From Methylobacterium sp. E-005 (GTDB lineage: Bacteria; Pseudomonadota; Alphaproteobacteria; Rhizobiales; Beijerinckiaceae), in the NCBI RefSeq assembly GCF_022829725.1, contig NZ_JAKSYG010000105.1, positions 24,029 to 88,028 on the forward strand: a DNA stretch of 64,000 bases. Reading direction: 5' to 3'. Shown here one piece after another: positions 18,058 through 27,419 of this stretch. The translations under genes and the position numbers were made by a program. The notes beneath the pieces are model-generated. The model saw only the letters and a program-made list of their open reading frames with translations. It did no database searches and was not told the DNA's origin. The first letter of the stretch is position 1; each line of letters opens with the position of its first letter.

Positions 18058-18149
18058 GTCGATGGCCAGGCGTCGCTTTGCGGCTGCGCCTGTGCGCCGG
18101 CCAAAAGGTCCGGCGCCGCACCAGCACTCGACAACAAGAGGCAGGCGGA

Positions 18150-19025
18150 ATGGCTGAGATCGCAGGGATACGCAGGCAGTTCATCCGGACTGCGATGGAG
18201 GCACCCTTCCTGGCCCGGGAAGAGGAACGCGGCCTCGCCGTCAGCTGGAAGGATCATCGCGACGAGCGTGCCCTGCACCGCCTGATCTCGGCCCATATGC
18301 GCCTCGTCATCGCCCTGGCGGGGCGTTTTCGTCACTATGGCCTGCCGATGGCCGACCTCGTCCAAGAGGGCCATGTCGGATTGATGGAGGCTGCCGCCCG
18401 GTTCGAACCGGAGCGGGATGTCCGCTTCTCGACCTACGCGACGTGGTGGATCCGTGCCTCGATCCAGGACTATATCCTGCGGAACTGGTCGATCGTGCGC
18501 GGCGGTACGTCGTCGGCCCAGAAGGCGTTGTTCTTCAACCTGCGCCGCCTGCGCGCCCGGCTGATGCAATCCACTGAAGAGCATGTCGGCGACGAGATCC
18601 ATCGCCGGATCGCCACCGCCATCGGCGTCTCGCGCGACGACGTCGCCCTGATGGATGCGCGCTTGTCCGGCCCCGACATGTCGCTCAACGCCCCCGTGGG
18701 CGAGGACAGCGATGCCTCCTCGGAGCGGATGGACTTTCTGGTCGATGGCGCCGATCTGCCGGACGAGACGGTGAGCGCCACCGTCGATGGCGAGCGCCGC
18801 CTCAGCTGGCTCCAGCAGGCGCTGACGGTGCTGTCCGAGCGCGAGCTGCGCATCCTGCGGGAGCGCCGGCTCGCCGAGGATCAGGCGACCCTGGAGGCGC
18901 TGGGCCAGCGGCTCGGCATCTCGAAGGAGCGGGTCCGTCAGATCGAGAACCGCGCCCTGGAGAAGCTGCGCCGCGCCCTCGCCGACCGCTTCCCCGCCGC
19001 GACCGGCAGCCCGCATATCGGCTGA
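18150..19025 (+). CDS. rpoH: RNA polymerase sigma-32 factor, RpoH2 type
   Basis: The 291-residue product starts MAEIAGIRRQF. Region 2 has DLVQEGHVGLMEAAARFEPE and FSTYATWWIRASIQDYILRN; region 4.2 has LGISKERVRQIENRALEKL. Conserved RpoH features (SSAQKALFFNLRRLRARL near residue 125) separate it from RpoD. The EcfG-like promoter in front fits the RpoH2 class, which in Sinorhizobium is driven by the general stress sigma factor. It has an intrinsic terminator just downstream. Confidence 0.92.
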   Translation: MAEIAGIRRQFIRTAMEAPFLAREEERGLAVSWKDHRDERALHRLISAHMRLVIALAGRFRHYGLPMADLVQEGHVGLMEAAARFEPERDVRFSTYATWWIRASIQDYILRNWSIVRGGTSSAQKALFFNLRRLRARLMQSTEEHVGDEIHRRIATAIGVSRDDVALMDARLSGPDMSLNAPVGEDSDASSERMDFLVDGADLPDETVSATVDGERRLSWLQQALTVLSERELRILRERRLAEDQATLEALGQRLGISKERVRQIENRALEKLRRALADRFPAATGSPHIG

Positions 19026-19050
19026 ACAGGCGCGGCAGCGTCGTTCGATG

Positions 19051-19075
19051 AAGCCCGGCCTCAGGTCGGGCTTTT
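19051..19075 (+). terminator. Intrinsic terminator of rpoH
   Basis: The stem AAGCCCGGCC/GGTCGGGCTT has a 3-nt loop and runs into five Ts. It lies 25 bp after the rpoH stop. It also faces the end of the convergent acetyltransferase gene and may act in both directions. Confidence 0.88.
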
Positions 19076-19081
19076 TCATGT

Positions 19082-19588
19082 CTAGAGGTCTTTCTCCATC
19101 ACCATGGCCTGAGACATGACGCGTTCGCCCTGGAACGGCTTGATCGCGCCCGTCATGTGGAATCCCATCCGCGTCCAGAAACCGACAACAGGATTGGTCT
19201 TCACCACCGCTAGGCGCAGAACACGCGCCCCCAGATCCGCTCGTGCGAAACGCTCGGCCTCGCCATAGAGCGCCCGACCCAGCCCGGCTCCCTGCGCGCT
19301 GCCACGGATAGCCAGAAGACCGATGAAGACTGTTCCAGCGCTTGGATAGCCGTCGATAAGATCGAGAAGGCCGACAGCGCGGGTACCGCTGCGTGCCAGA
19401 AACACATGTTTGCGCTGCGGCTCGCAGCCTGGCGGGCGGGTGCTGACGAATGCGTGGGCGGCATCCGCCCGCCGCCGAACTCCATCGACGGCCAGAGAGT
19501 AGGTCTCGAGTTCGTCGAATACCCCGTCGACATCCCGAAGGTTCTGTTTGGTGACAGCCTCAAGCGATAGGGGTTGGCCAAATCCCAT
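19082..19588 (-). CDS. GNAT family N-acetyltransferase
   Basis: The 168-residue product has the GNAT core: strand beta4 (TVFIGLLAIRGSAQGAGLGRAL near residue 90) with an acetyl-CoA loop of the form QGAGLGRAL, then LRLAVVKTNPVVGFWTRMGF. The substrate cannot be told from sequence. It is convergent with rpoH, shares its terminator region, and lies 42 bp downstream of the MFS transporter gene on the same strand. Confidence 0.83.
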   Translation of the reverse strand: MGFGQPLSLEAVTKQNLRDVDGVFDELETYSLAVDGVRRRADAAHAFVSTRPPGCEPQRKHVFLARSGTRAVGLLDLIDGYPSAGTVFIGLLAIRGSAQGAGLGRALYGEAERFARADLGARVLRLAVVKTNPVVGFWTRMGFHMTGAIKPFQGERVMSQAMVMEKDL

Positions 19589-19630
19589 TGCCGCCTTTCC
19601 TCAAAGCCGTCCGAACGCGTGACGCGGTTG

Positions 19631-20863
19631 CTACGCGGCCTGAATTGCCGCGTCGCGCCGCTCCCGCCGCTTGCGGCGGCGGCCGGGCTCCGGCGTGGCG
19701 TCGAGCCAGATCACGAGGGCCAGGGCGAAAAGCGCCGGCACCCCCAGGGCGAAGAACGCGCCGGTCCAGCCGAACAGACTGTAGGACAGGCCGCCATACC
19801 AACCGGACAGGGCACCGCCGACCCCCTGCACCGCGTTGACGCTGCCCAAGGCCGTCTGGGTCCGCCCGGAGCCCCAGGTCAGGTCTGCGATCACCACCGG
19901 GACCGCGACGCCGACGATGCCCGAGGCGACGCCGTCCAAGACCTCGGCGCCGATGAGCCAGACCGGATCGTCGATCAGCCCGGACATCACTGCCCGCACC
20001 GGCAACACCGCGAAGGCGACCATGAGGAGCTGGCGCCGCCCGCGCTTATCCGCGAGCGAGCCGGCAAATAGAGCCACGGGCACCATCACGAGCTGCGCCA
20101 CCATCACGTAGCGCGCCGTCCAGGTGGTGGCGTCGGAGGCCGTGGCCACGAGCTTCTGGCCGAGCAGCGAGAGCATCCCGCCATTGCCGAGGTTGAACAG
20201 CGTCAGCGCCACGGTCAGCACGAGGAGCCGGCGATTGCCCAGAACCTGCCGGATGCCGCCGCGCTCGGGCTCATCCTCCGCATCCTCCTGCCAGCCCACC
20301 GCCCGGCGGCGGTTCCAGGCGCCGGCCGGGGTCGTCAGGGTGGCGACGATCGCCGCCACCGCCATGCCGCCGAGCACCCAGAAGGCGAGCGCCGGACCGA
20401 AGGCGCCGGTCCCGAGGCTGATGGCGCCGGCCGCGACCAGGATGCCGAGATGGTTGAAGGCCTGGTTGCGGCCCTGCTGCTTGGGAAAGCGGTCCTTTCC
20501 GACGATCCCGAGGGTCAGGGACGCGACCGCCGGCAGCAGGAGCGTACCGCCCGCCGCAGCCAGGAGCTGGGCGAACAGCACCGCGACAAAGCTGCGCGCC
20601 GGCAGAAGCAGCAGCGTGCCGGCCAGGATACCGCCGCAGGCGAGCGCGATCAGCAGGCGGGGCTTGGGATAACGGTCCACAAGGGCGCCGAACGGGCCGC
20701 TGAGGAACAGCGTTCCAAACCCGACCAGCGTGATGACGAAGCCGACCCGCGCCGGGCTCCACGACGCCGCCTCGGCCAGCCAGGTTCCGAGGAAGGGGCC
20801 GAGGCCGCCCTGGATGTCGCCGATGAAGACGTTGATCAGGGCAAGATGCGTTGTGGGGGACAT
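19631..20863 (-). CDS. MFS transporter
   Basis: The 410-residue product has about 12 hydrophobic segments. The MFS loop motif appears as GPFGALVDRYPKPRLL near residue 65 and again after helix 8 (AGSLADKRGRRQLLM). The ATG at 20863 (MSPTTHLALINVF) is preferred over a TTG at 20875. The basic C-terminal tail (PGRRRKRRERRD) is cytoplasmic. The substrate is unknown; the fold suggests drug or metabolite export. Confidence 0.87.
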   Translation of the reverse strand: MSPTTHLALINVFIGDIQGGLGPFLGTWLAEAASWSPARVGFVITLVGFGTLFLSGPFGALVDRYPKPRLLIALACGGILAGTLLLLPARSFVAVLFAQLLAAAGGTLLLPAVASLTLGIVGKDRFPKQQGRNQAFNHLGILVAAGAISLGTGAFGPALAFWVLGGMAVAAIVATLTTPAGAWNRRRAVGWQEDAEDEPERGGIRQVLGNRRLLVLTVALTLFNLGNGGMLSLLGQKLVATASDATTWTARYVMVAQLVMVPVALFAGSLADKRGRRQLLMVAFAVLPVRAVMSGLIDDPVWLIGAEVLDGVASGIVGVAVPVVIADLTWGSGRTQTALGSVNAVQGVGGALSGWYGGLSYSLFGWTGAFFALGVPALFALALVIWLDATPEPGRRRKRRERRDAAIQAA

Positions 20864-20933
20864 TCCGACCGGCAAAGCTGAAAAGACCGCCCGAACTGGG
20901 CCGTGGCACCCGTGCGGTCAAGCCGGCCGCCGG

Positions 20934-21323
20934 TCACACGGGCGGCCCGTACTGCATCAGGCCATCGCCGAACGACCAGTTTTCCGGTGCGACCGCGACG
21001 AGGTTCACGAACACGTTGCCGGGCTTCACTCCGGGATCGCGCCCGAGATTGCGGGCGATGGCGGCGTACAGCGCACGCTTCTGATCGATCGTGCGGGTCG
21101 CGTTGGCGGTGATCTGGATCAGCACCAGATCCGCGTCCCGGGCGACTCCGAGATACTGAGGTCCGAAGGCGAAACTCGCCGCGTCTTGCTCGTGGATCAC
21201 GGCGAACAGGTCGTCCTCCGGCACCGCGAAGGTCTCGCGCTGGGCGGCGTAGATGCTGCGGATCAACGCGGCGCGGTAGTGTGGGCTCGTGCCGGCACGC
21301 AGGGAGATGCGGGTCAGGGGCAT
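20934..21323 (-). CDS. Tautomerase family protein
   Basis: The 129-residue product starts MPLTRISLRAG; removal of the Met would expose Pro1, the catalytic base of 4-oxalocrotonate tautomerase relatives. The length and a second beta-alpha-beta unit (KRALYAAIARNLGRDPGVKPGNVFVN) fit the longer members of the family. It lies 12 bp downstream of the DUF4865 gene, so the two are cotranscribed and probably controlled by the divergent LysR regulator. Confidence 0.85.
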   Translation of the reverse strand: MPLTRISLRAGTSPHYRAALIRSIYAAQRETFAVPEDDLFAVIHEQDAASFAFGPQYLGVARDADLVLIQITANATRTIDQKRALYAAIARNLGRDPGVKPGNVFVNLVAVAPENWSFGDGLMQYGPPV

Positions 21324-21335
21324 GGAATCGTGACC

Positions 21336-21905
21336 TCAGGCAATGGCGGCGGGCATGTCCCGCAGCGCCGCGAGTCCGGGCGCGGCGAGATGGGCGATCT
21401 CGGCACCCGCGTTTGTCGCAGGGGCGCGCAGCACGAAGCGGACGAGCCGCCAGCCGGTGGGATCAAGCCCCGATACGACGGCGAGGACATCGGGCTCCGC
21501 GGCCAGCGCCGCGCCCTGCTCGACTTCGGCGCGCCGCTCGGCGGCAAGGTCGGCCCCTGCCGGCAACGTCCGCTCGTCGATCGCGAGGCTGCTTGCCCCC
21601 GCGGCCCGGCCAGGGCTGATGACGAAGGGCAGCCAGATCTCCGTGCGGGGCCGTCCGAAGGCCGCGATGACGGCCTCGAAGGCTGGGCCGGCGAAGAAGT
21701 CGGCCGCCGCCGGCGCGTTTTGCCAGAGGTAGAGCGAGGAATAGGCATTGGCGGCCGCGCCGCTGGCCCGGTCCTCGATCGTGAAGGCCTTGAAGACGAG
21801 GCCTGGCGCACCGTCCCACAGGGGGCCGCGTGCCGCGATGCGGTCCCGGATGCGCGCCATGTTGTAATCGGCCGGCAGCGGGTGGCGGTAGCAGGTGAGA
21901 ATCAT
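21336..21905 (-). CDS. DUF4865 family protein
   Basis: The 189-residue product starts MILTCYRHPLPADYNMARIR and contains SSLYLWQNAPAAADFF near residue 60, typical of DUF4865. The family is predicted to be a ferredoxin-like monooxygenase-type fold and has no proven role. With the tautomerase gene it forms an operon divergent from a LysR regulator, an arrangement that suggests conversion of a small aromatic or keto compound (inference). Confidence 0.8.
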   Translation of the reverse strand: MILTCYRHPLPADYNMARIRDRIAARGPLWDGAPGLVFKAFTIEDRASGAAANAYSSLYLWQNAPAAADFFAGPAFEAVIAAFGRPRTEIWLPFVISPGRAAGASSLAIDERTLPAGADLAAERRAEVEQGAALAAEPDVLAVVSGLDPTGWRLVRFVLRAPATNAGAEIAHLAAPGLAALRDMPAAIA

Positions 21906-21959
21906 CCTGTCCTCCGGGATCGTCCGCAGACAGGGTTGCAGCCGCCGGAAATTACAGAA

Positions 21960-21979
21960 AGATATGGGCTGCTATATCT
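21960..21979. promoter_or_regulatory. Candidate LysR operator
   Basis: The inverted repeat AGATAT-N8-ATATCT lies between the divergent DUF4865 and lysR genes, 17 bp before the lysR start. It is AT-rich in a GC-rich background and fits the T-N11-A type site bound by LysR proteins. Confidence 0.6.
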
Positions 21980-21996
21980 GTCATAACGGACCTGTC

Positions 21997-22884
21997 ATGC
22001 TACCGCGCACCGAGACCCTGCTGGACATCGAGGGCGTGCGCGCCTTCGTGCGGGTGGTCGATCTCGTGAGCTTCACCCGGGCCGCCGACTCGCTGGCGAC
22101 CTCGCAGGCCGCGATCAGCCTACGGGTGAAGCGGCTGGAGGACAGGCTGGGCGTGCGTCTCTTGGATCGGACCCCACGCCACGTGGCACCGACGCTTCGC
22201 GGCGCCAAGTTCCTGCCCTCGGCCCGGCTCCTCCTGGAGGCCCATGCCCGCGCGGTGGCGGATCTGGCGGATGCGCCCCCACCCCGGCTCAGCCTCGGGA
22301 TCAGCGATCACGTCGCCGGCCCCGACCTGCCGGGCCGCCTCGCCCGGCTCGGCCTCGACGGGATGGGTGTGGTGCCGGAGGTGACGATCCTGCCGTCACG
22401 CGACCTGCGCCCCGCCTTCGTCGCCGGCCGATTCGACGCGGTTCTGGTGCGGGCGGGCGTCGACGACGCGGAGGAGCCCGCGGGCGGCACGGTCCTGGCG
22501 GCGGAGCGGCTGTGCTGGTTTGCCGCCCCGGCCTTCGCCTGGGTCTTCGGGGTGGGTCGGCCGCTGCCGCTCGCGACCCTGGCGGGTCCGTGCAATGTCC
22601 GGATGTCGGCCGAGGCGGCCCTCGACGCGGCCGGTCTGCCCTGGCGGGAGGTGTTCGTCGGTGGCGGCGTCGCGGCGGTCGGCGCCGCCGTGGCGGCCGG
22701 ACTCGCGGTGGCGGCCCTCGCCCCGAGCACGGCGCCCGCCGGGGTGGCGGCGGCCGGGGAGCGCCTGGGCCTGCCCGAACTCCCGCTCACCCAGGTCCTG
22801 CTGCATGCACGCCCCTTGAAGGGGCCGGCCGCGGATGCGCTGCGCGCTCTGGCCGCGGCCTATCGCGGTCCCGGCGGCCGCTGA
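21997..22884 (+). CDS. LysR family transcriptional regulator
   Basis: The product has 295 residues from the ATG at 21997. The winged helix is in the first 70 residues (FVRVVDLVSFTRAADSLATS, then RLGVRLLDRTPRHVAPT). The effector domain follows to the end. The regulator probably governs the divergent DUF4865-tautomerase operon through the palindrome in the shared promoter region. Its 3' end overlaps a hairpin shared with secB. Confidence 0.88.
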   Translation: MLPRTETLLDIEGVRAFVRVVDLVSFTRAADSLATSQAAISLRVKRLEDRLGVRLLDRTPRHVAPTLRGAKFLPSARLLLEAHARAVADLADAPPPRLSLGISDHVAGPDLPGRLARLGLDGMGVVPEVTILPSRDLRPAFVAGRFDAVLVRAGVDDAEEPAGGTVLAAERLCWFAAPAFAWVFGVGRPLPLATLAGPCNVRMSAEAALDAAGLPWREVFVGGGVAAVGAAVAAGLAVAALAPSTAPAGVAAAGERLGLPELPLTQVLLHARPLKGPAADALRALAAAYRGPGGR

Positions 22885-22894
22885 AGGCCGCCGG
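22871..22894. terminator. Shared hairpin between convergent lysR and secB
   Basis: The 9-bp perfect stem CCGGCGGCC/GGCCGCCGG with a 6-nt loop includes the lysR stop codon and ends 8 bp before the secB stop. It has no T tract and probably works as a bidirectional transcription or stability barrier. Confidence 0.5.
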
Positions 22895-22902
22895 TCGCCG
22901 CC

Positions 22903-23403
22903 TCAGGAGGCGAGCGGACCCGGCGCGCCCTGCTGCTCCATGATCTTCTGCCGGTAGAGGCCGACGAAATCGATCGGATCGATGTACAGGGGCGGGAAGC
23001 CGCCATTGCGCACCGCCTCGGCCACGATCTGGCGGGCGAAGGGGAAGAGCAGGCGCGGGCACTCGATCATCACGGCCGGGTGGATCTGGTCGGCCGGGAT
23101 GTTCTGCAGGCGGAACACGCCGGCATAGGTCACCTCGAAGGCGAACAGCACGTCGTTCTGGACCTTCGCATCGCCGTCGAGCTTGAGCTCAACCTCGAAG
23201 TCGGTCTCCGAGAGCTGCGCCGCGTTGACGTTGACCTGGATGTTGATCTGCGGCCCCTGGCCCTCCTTGGGCTGCAGGGAGCGCGGCGCGTTCGGATTCT
23301 CGAAGGAGAGATCCTTCGTGTACTGCGCCAGGGCGTTGATCATCGGCATATCGCCCTGCGGCATGCCGCCGCCGTTGCCGTTCGCTGCCGGAGAGTCGGC
23401 CAT
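22903..23403 (-). CDS. secB: Protein-export chaperone SecB
   Basis: The 166-residue product starts [13 protein letters not shown]. Its core matches SecB ([39 protein letters not shown], then [20 protein letters not shown]). The tetrameric chaperone keeps preproteins unfolded and hands them to SecA. The ATG at 23403 gives the family length. The tail is Gly/Pro-rich as in other alphaproteobacteria. Confidence 0.95.
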   Translation of the reverse strand: MADSPAANGNGGGMPQGDMPMINALAQYTKDLSFENPNAPRSLQPKEGQGPQINIQVNVNAAQLSETDFEVELKLDGDAKVQNDVLFAFEVTYAGVFRLQNIPADQIHPAVMIECPRLLFPFARQIVAEAVRNGGFPPLYIDPIDFVGLYRQKIMEQQGAPGPLAS

Positions 23404-23724
23404 GCGGATTTTCCTTCTCGATCGGCCGGCGGAGCCGGCGCGTGTTGTCTCAGCGGGTGCCGCTGGATCGCGCCGCGGAACTGCCCCGAACGGCAGGGCC
23501 GCTAACACGCGCGCCGAGCCTCGACAAGCGAACTGGCGCCGGCGGCAGCGGCGACCCATATCGGATCCCGACCGCAGGGTCGGGTCCCGCGGGTACAACC
23601 GGCTCGCTCCCGGCGCGTTGGTCGGATATGAGTCGCCAGGACTATGCGCGCTTTGCCGGCGTCGCAGCGCGCGCGACCTGAGCAAAGGGCACAGGGTCGC
23701 GCCGCGGCCACCATCGGATCGGTG
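23404..23724. other. Intergenic region between secB and timA
   Basis: This 321-bp divergent region must carry the promoters of secB and timA. A short GC hairpin (GACCGCAGGGTC, about 23569-23580) is visible, but no convincing promoter pair or gene could be assigned. Confidence 0.5.
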
Positions 23725-24438
23725 ATGCAGGACAGTTTCGACGTTACGACGATCATCTTCCTCGCGCTTGCGGTCTTCGTGATCTGGCGTCTGCGCTCGG
23801 TGCTGGGCCAGAAGACCGGCGCGGAACGCTCGCCGTTCAAGCCGGTCGACCGCAGCCGTACCGAGCCCCAGGCGCGCAGCGAGGGCGACAACGTCGTGCG
23901 CCTGCCCGGCGCCGACCGGGCGCCCCCGACCCCGGCCGCCGCCCCGGCCCCGCGCGACTGGCGCGGGATCGCCGAGCCCGGCTCCGAGGTCGCCCGCGGG
24001 CTGGAGGCCTGCATCCAGGCCGAGCCGAGCTTCGAACCGCGCAGCTTCCTGGAGGGCGCGAAATCGGCCTACGAGGCGATCATGATCGCCTTCGCCAAGG
24101 GTGACCGGAAGACCCTGCGCGGCCTCCTGTCCAAGGAGGTCGGCGAGGCGTTCGAACGGGCGATCGCCGAGCGCGAGCGCAATCGCCAGACCCTGGAGAC
24201 CACCTTCGTCTCGATCGACAAGGCCGAGATCGTGGCCGTCGAGGTGCGCAACCGCGTCGCGCAGATCACCGTGCGCTTCCTGTCGAACCTCATCACCGCC
24301 ACCCGCAATGCCGAGGGCAAGGTTGTCGACGGCAGCGCCGAGACCGTGGTCGAGGTGCCCGACGTCTGGACCTTCGCGCGTACCCTGGGCTCGCGCGATC
24401 CGAACTGGCAGCTCGTGGCCACTGAGGCCGGCGCCTGA
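23725..24438 (+). CDS. timA: Tim44/TimA family membrane-anchored adaptor
   Basis: The 237-residue product has a single N-terminal membrane segment ([21 protein letters not shown]) and a Pro-rich linker. A Tim44-like C-terminal domain follows ([25 protein letters not shown] near residue 110, then [21 protein letters not shown]). Alphaproteobacterial relatives (TimA) are inner-membrane adaptors related to mitochondrial Tim44. It is divergent from secB and followed 18 bp later by mltA. Confidence 0.9.
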   Translation: MQDSFDVTTIIFLALAVFVIWRLRSVLGQKTGAERSPFKPVDRSRTEPQARSEGDNVVRLPGADRAPPTPAAAPAPRDWRGIAEPGSEVARGLEACIQAEPSFEPRSFLEGAKSAYEAIMIAFAKGDRKTLRGLLSKEVGEAFERAIAERERNRQTLETTFVSIDKAEIVAVEVRNRVAQITVRFLSNLITATRNAEGKVVDGSAETVVEVPDVWTFARTLGSRDPNWQLVATEAGA

Positions 24439-24456
24439 CCGCCTGACGGCTGCACT

Positions 24457-25638
24457 GTGACGATCCCGCGCACCTGGCCCGGAGCCGTCACGGCTACCCT
24501 TCTGGCCCTGGCTCCGACCGGGGCTGCGGCCGCCGCGCCGGCCATGGTCGGTGGTGCGAGCCTGACGCCCGTCCCTTTCGAAGACCTCCCGGGTTTTCCG
24601 GGCCCGGACGCCGACGCAGCCCTCGGAGCGTTCCGCCGGGTCTGCGCGGCCCCCGCGCCGGCCCTGCCGCAGCCCGCTGTGGTCGCGGGCGATCCGGCTG
24701 CCCTGTCCGCCGCCTGCGCGGCCGCGGGTGGGGATGTGCCGGACGCCACCACCTTCTTCCGGACCCATTTCGACCCCTTCCGCATCGAGCGGCCCGATGC
24801 CGGGCGGGCCGGCTTCCTCACCGGCTATTTCGAGCCCGAGCTGACGGGATCCCTCGATCCGGGGCCGGATTTCTCGACGCCGGTCCTCGCCCGGCCCGAC
24901 GACCTCGTGTCCCTCGGCCCCGGCGAGACCCGCCCCGGCCTCGATCCGACGCTCCGGGCCGCCCGCGCCACCGCCGATGGGTTCAGCCCCTACCCCGACC
25001 GCGCCGCCATCGAGGATGGCGGGCTCGGCGCGCATGCGAAGCCGATCCTGTGGCTGCGCGACGCGGTCGATCTGTTGGTCCTGCAGGTGCAGGGTTCCGG
25101 GCGCGTCCGCCTTCCCGACGGCCGGGCGGTGCGGGTGCTGTATGACGGGCGCAACGGGCGGCCCTACACGGCGGTGGCCAAGCTCATCGTGCAGGAGGGC
25201 CACCTGCCCCTCGAAGGCCTGACGCTGGCGCGCTGGACAGGCTGGCTGCGCGCGCATCCCGACATCGCCAAGCGGCTGATCCGGGCGAACGCCGCCTACA
25301 TTTTCTTCCGCCTCGCCCCGGTCGAGGATCCGGCCCTCGGCCCGCCGGGGGCCGCCAATGCGCCGCTCAAGCCCGGCCACAGCCTCGCGGTGGATGCGGG
25401 CCTCTGGCGCTACGGGCTGCCGTTCTGGCTGGCCGGCCCGCTGCCGGGCGCAGGCCCTGGCGAGACCGGACGCCTCGTGATCGCCGCCGATACCGGCTCG
25501 GCGATCGTCGGGCCGGCCCGGGGTGACCTGTTCGTCGGGACCGGCGCGCAAGCCGGCATCGCCGCCGGGAACCTGCGCGACGCCATCGGCTTCGTGGTGC
25601 TGCTGCCGAAGGCCGCGCCGGGCGGGAGCCCCCGATGA
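24457..25638 (+). CDS. mltA: Membrane-bound lytic murein transglycosylase A
   Basis: The product has 393 residues from a GTG start, with a signal peptide but no clear lipobox ([18 protein letters not shown]). The MltA domain is seen in [13 protein letters not shown] and [20 protein letters not shown]. The C-terminal 3D domain carries the catalytic Asp in [17 protein letters not shown]. It cleaves peptidoglycan glycan strands to 1,6-anhydro ends. The stop overlaps the next start by 4 bp. Confidence 0.93.
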   Translation: MTIPRTWPGAVTATLLALAPTGAAAAAPAMVGGASLTPVPFEDLPGFPGPDADAALGAFRRVCAAPAPALPQPAVVAGDPAALSAACAAAGGDVPDATTFFRTHFDPFRIERPDAGRAGFLTGYFEPELTGSLDPGPDFSTPVLARPDDLVSLGPGETRPGLDPTLRAARATADGFSPYPDRAAIEDGGLGAHAKPILWLRDAVDLLVLQVQGSGRVRLPDGRAVRVLYDGRNGRPYTAVAKLIVQEGHLPLEGLTLARWTGWLRAHPDIAKRLIRANAAYIFFRLAPVEDPALGPPGAANAPLKPGHSLAVDAGLWRYGLPFWLAGPLPGAGPGETGRLVIAADTGSAIVGPARGDLFVGTGAQAGIAAGNLRDAIGFVVLLPKAAPGGSPR

Positions 25639-26267
25639 GGCCCCCCCGCCGCGCGCGCCGCCTCAGCGCGGGAGAGGCTCGTCTCTGGGACGCGATCGCC
25701 AAGCTGGTGACGCCGCTCCCGGGCCGGGCCGCGCCGGTGCCCGAACCCGCCCCCGAAGGGCCTGCGCCGACCGCCACCATGCCGGCGCTGACCGCCCCGA
25801 TCCTGAAGCCGAGCGCGCCGCCGGTTGCGAAAAAGCCGCGCGCCAAGAAACCTCCGCCGGCGCCGGAGCCGCCGCGCCCGGCCACCGCCGCGCCCTATCA
25901 GGCGCCAACCCAGCGACACAGTCCGGGCGCCGGGCTTGAGCGGACCGCGAAGGTCGGCCTGCGCCGGGGACGGCTCGCCATCGAGGCGCGGATCGACCTG
26001 CACGGGATGGTGCAGACCGAGGCGCACGCCGCGCTCACCGGTTTCCTGCTCCGGGCGCGCGCCGCCGGGCACGCCTACGTGCTGGTTGTCACCGGCAAGG
26101 GCGGTCCGGGCTATTCGGAAGCCTTCGCTGAACGCGGCGTGCTCCGCCGCAGCGTGCCGCACTGGCTGCGCGGTGGGGAACTGCGCGGGATCGTACTGGG
26201 CTTCGAGGAGGCGGCCCGCCACCATGGCGGCGCAGGAGCGCTCTACGTGCGGTTGCGGCGACGCTGA
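25635..26267 (+). CDS. Smr domain-containing protein
   Basis: The 210-residue product has a Pro/Ala/Lys-rich N-terminal half and a C-terminal Smr domain ([19 protein letters not shown] near residue 118, VVTGKGG and RSVPHWLR). Smr domains nick or bind nucleic acids. The start overlaps the mltA stop (ATGA), so translation is coupled. The timA-mltA-smr order is common in Hyphomicrobiales. Confidence 0.9.
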   Translation: MRPPRRARRLSAGEARLWDAIAKLVTPLPGRAAPVPEPAPEGPAPTATMPALTAPILKPSAPPVAKKPRAKKPPPAPEPPRPATAAPYQAPTQRHSPGAGLERTAKVGLRRGRLAIEARIDLHGMVQTEAHAALTGFLLRARAAGHAYVLVVTGKGGPGYSEAFAERGVLRRSVPHWLRGGELRGIVLGFEEAARHHGGAGALYVRLRRR

Positions 26268-26364
26268 GAAGCGTCAAACCGCGCAGACCCCAGCCGTTGC
26301 GGCCGCCGCCGTTCCCGCCGATATCCGGAAGCCGGCGCACGAGGCGCCGCGAGCCGCGAACACC

Positions 26365-27255
26365 ATGCCGGAACTTCCCGAGGTCGAGACGGTACGACGG
26401 GGGCTGGAGCCCGCGATGGTCGGGGCACGCTTCAGCCGCGTCACCCTGCGCCGGCCCAACCTGCGCTTCCCCTTCCCCGAACGCTTCGCCGGCCGGCTGG
26501 AGGGCCGCACCGTGACCGGGCTGGCGCGGAGAGCGAAATACCTCACCGCCGATCTCGATTCCGGCGAGACGCTGATCATGCATCTCGGCATGAGCGGCCG
26601 ATTCGACGTGGCTTTGCCCGATGGCAGCAACCTCTCGCCGGGGGATTTCTACCTCGAAGGTGCCCAGGGCACGCCCAAGCACGACCACGTGGTGATGGCG
26701 ATGAGTACCGGCGCCACCGTCACCTACAACGATGCCCGCCGCTTCGGCTTCATGGATCTCGTCCCGAGCCGGGACCTCGCGACCTGCCGCCACTTCGCGA
26801 AGATGGGTGTCGAGCCCCTGGACGGACTCACCGGCGCGGTGATCGCGCAGCTCTTCCGGCACAGGATCACGCCGCTGAAGGCTGCGCTGCTCGATCAGCG
26901 GCTGATTGCGGGACTCGGCAACATCTATGTCTGCGAGGCCCTGCACCGGGCGCGGCTGCATCCCGAGACCCCGGCCGGCAGCCTCGCCCGGCCCGACGGG
27001 CGGCCGACGCCCAAGGCCAACGCGTTGGCCAAGGCGATCGTGCAGGTGCTGCAGGAGGCCGTGAAGGCCGGCGGCTCGACGCTGCGCGACTACGCCCACA
27101 CCGACGGCAGTGCGGGTGCCTTCCAGCACGCCTTCCGGGTCTACGACCGGGTCGGCCTGGCCTGCAGTCGGCCGGGCTGCGGCGGCGCGATCAGTCGGAT
27201 CGTGCAGGCCAACCGCTCGACCTTCTTCTGCGCGACCTGCCAGCCGCCTGGTTGA
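26365..27255 (+). CDS. mutM: Formamidopyrimidine-DNA glycosylase MutM (Fpg)
   Basis: The product has 296 residues from [13 protein letters not shown], with catalytic Pro2 and Glu3. Further features are the H2TH domain ([27 protein letters not shown] near residue 170) and a C-terminal zinc finger with two Cys pairs (LACSRPGC and FFCATC). It removes 8-oxoguanine and other oxidised bases and nicks the strand. The start is set by the invariant N-terminus. Confidence 0.96.
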   Translation: MPELPEVETVRRGLEPAMVGARFSRVTLRRPNLRFPFPERFAGRLEGRTVTGLARRAKYLTADLDSGETLIMHLGMSGRFDVALPDGSNLSPGDFYLEGAQGTPKHDHVVMAMSTGATVTYNDARRFGFMDLVPSRDLATCRHFAKMGVEPLDGLTGAVIAQLFRHRITPLKAALLDQRLIAGLGNIYVCEALHRARLHPETPAGSLARPDGRPTPKANALAKAIVQVLQEAVKAGGSTLRDYAHTDGSAGAFQHAFRVYDRVGLACSRPGCGGAISRIVQANRSTFFCATCQPPG

Positions 27256-27419
27256 AGGCCCGGGCCGACCGCGACGATCCGTACCGTTTCGCGGCGCGGA
27301 ACGGCATTTTCGCCACAAACCCGGCTAGGGTCGCGAGGCTCGCCGTGCGCACCCGGTTGCGGGCAGCCGATCCCGGCCCGCGATGCGTGATGGGCCGCGC
27401 GGCCCCAGACAGGATCCCG

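Noticed and set aside
23404..25551. Upstream extension of the secB frame
   Set aside because: The extension is antisense to timA and mltA; the SecB family start is at 23403.
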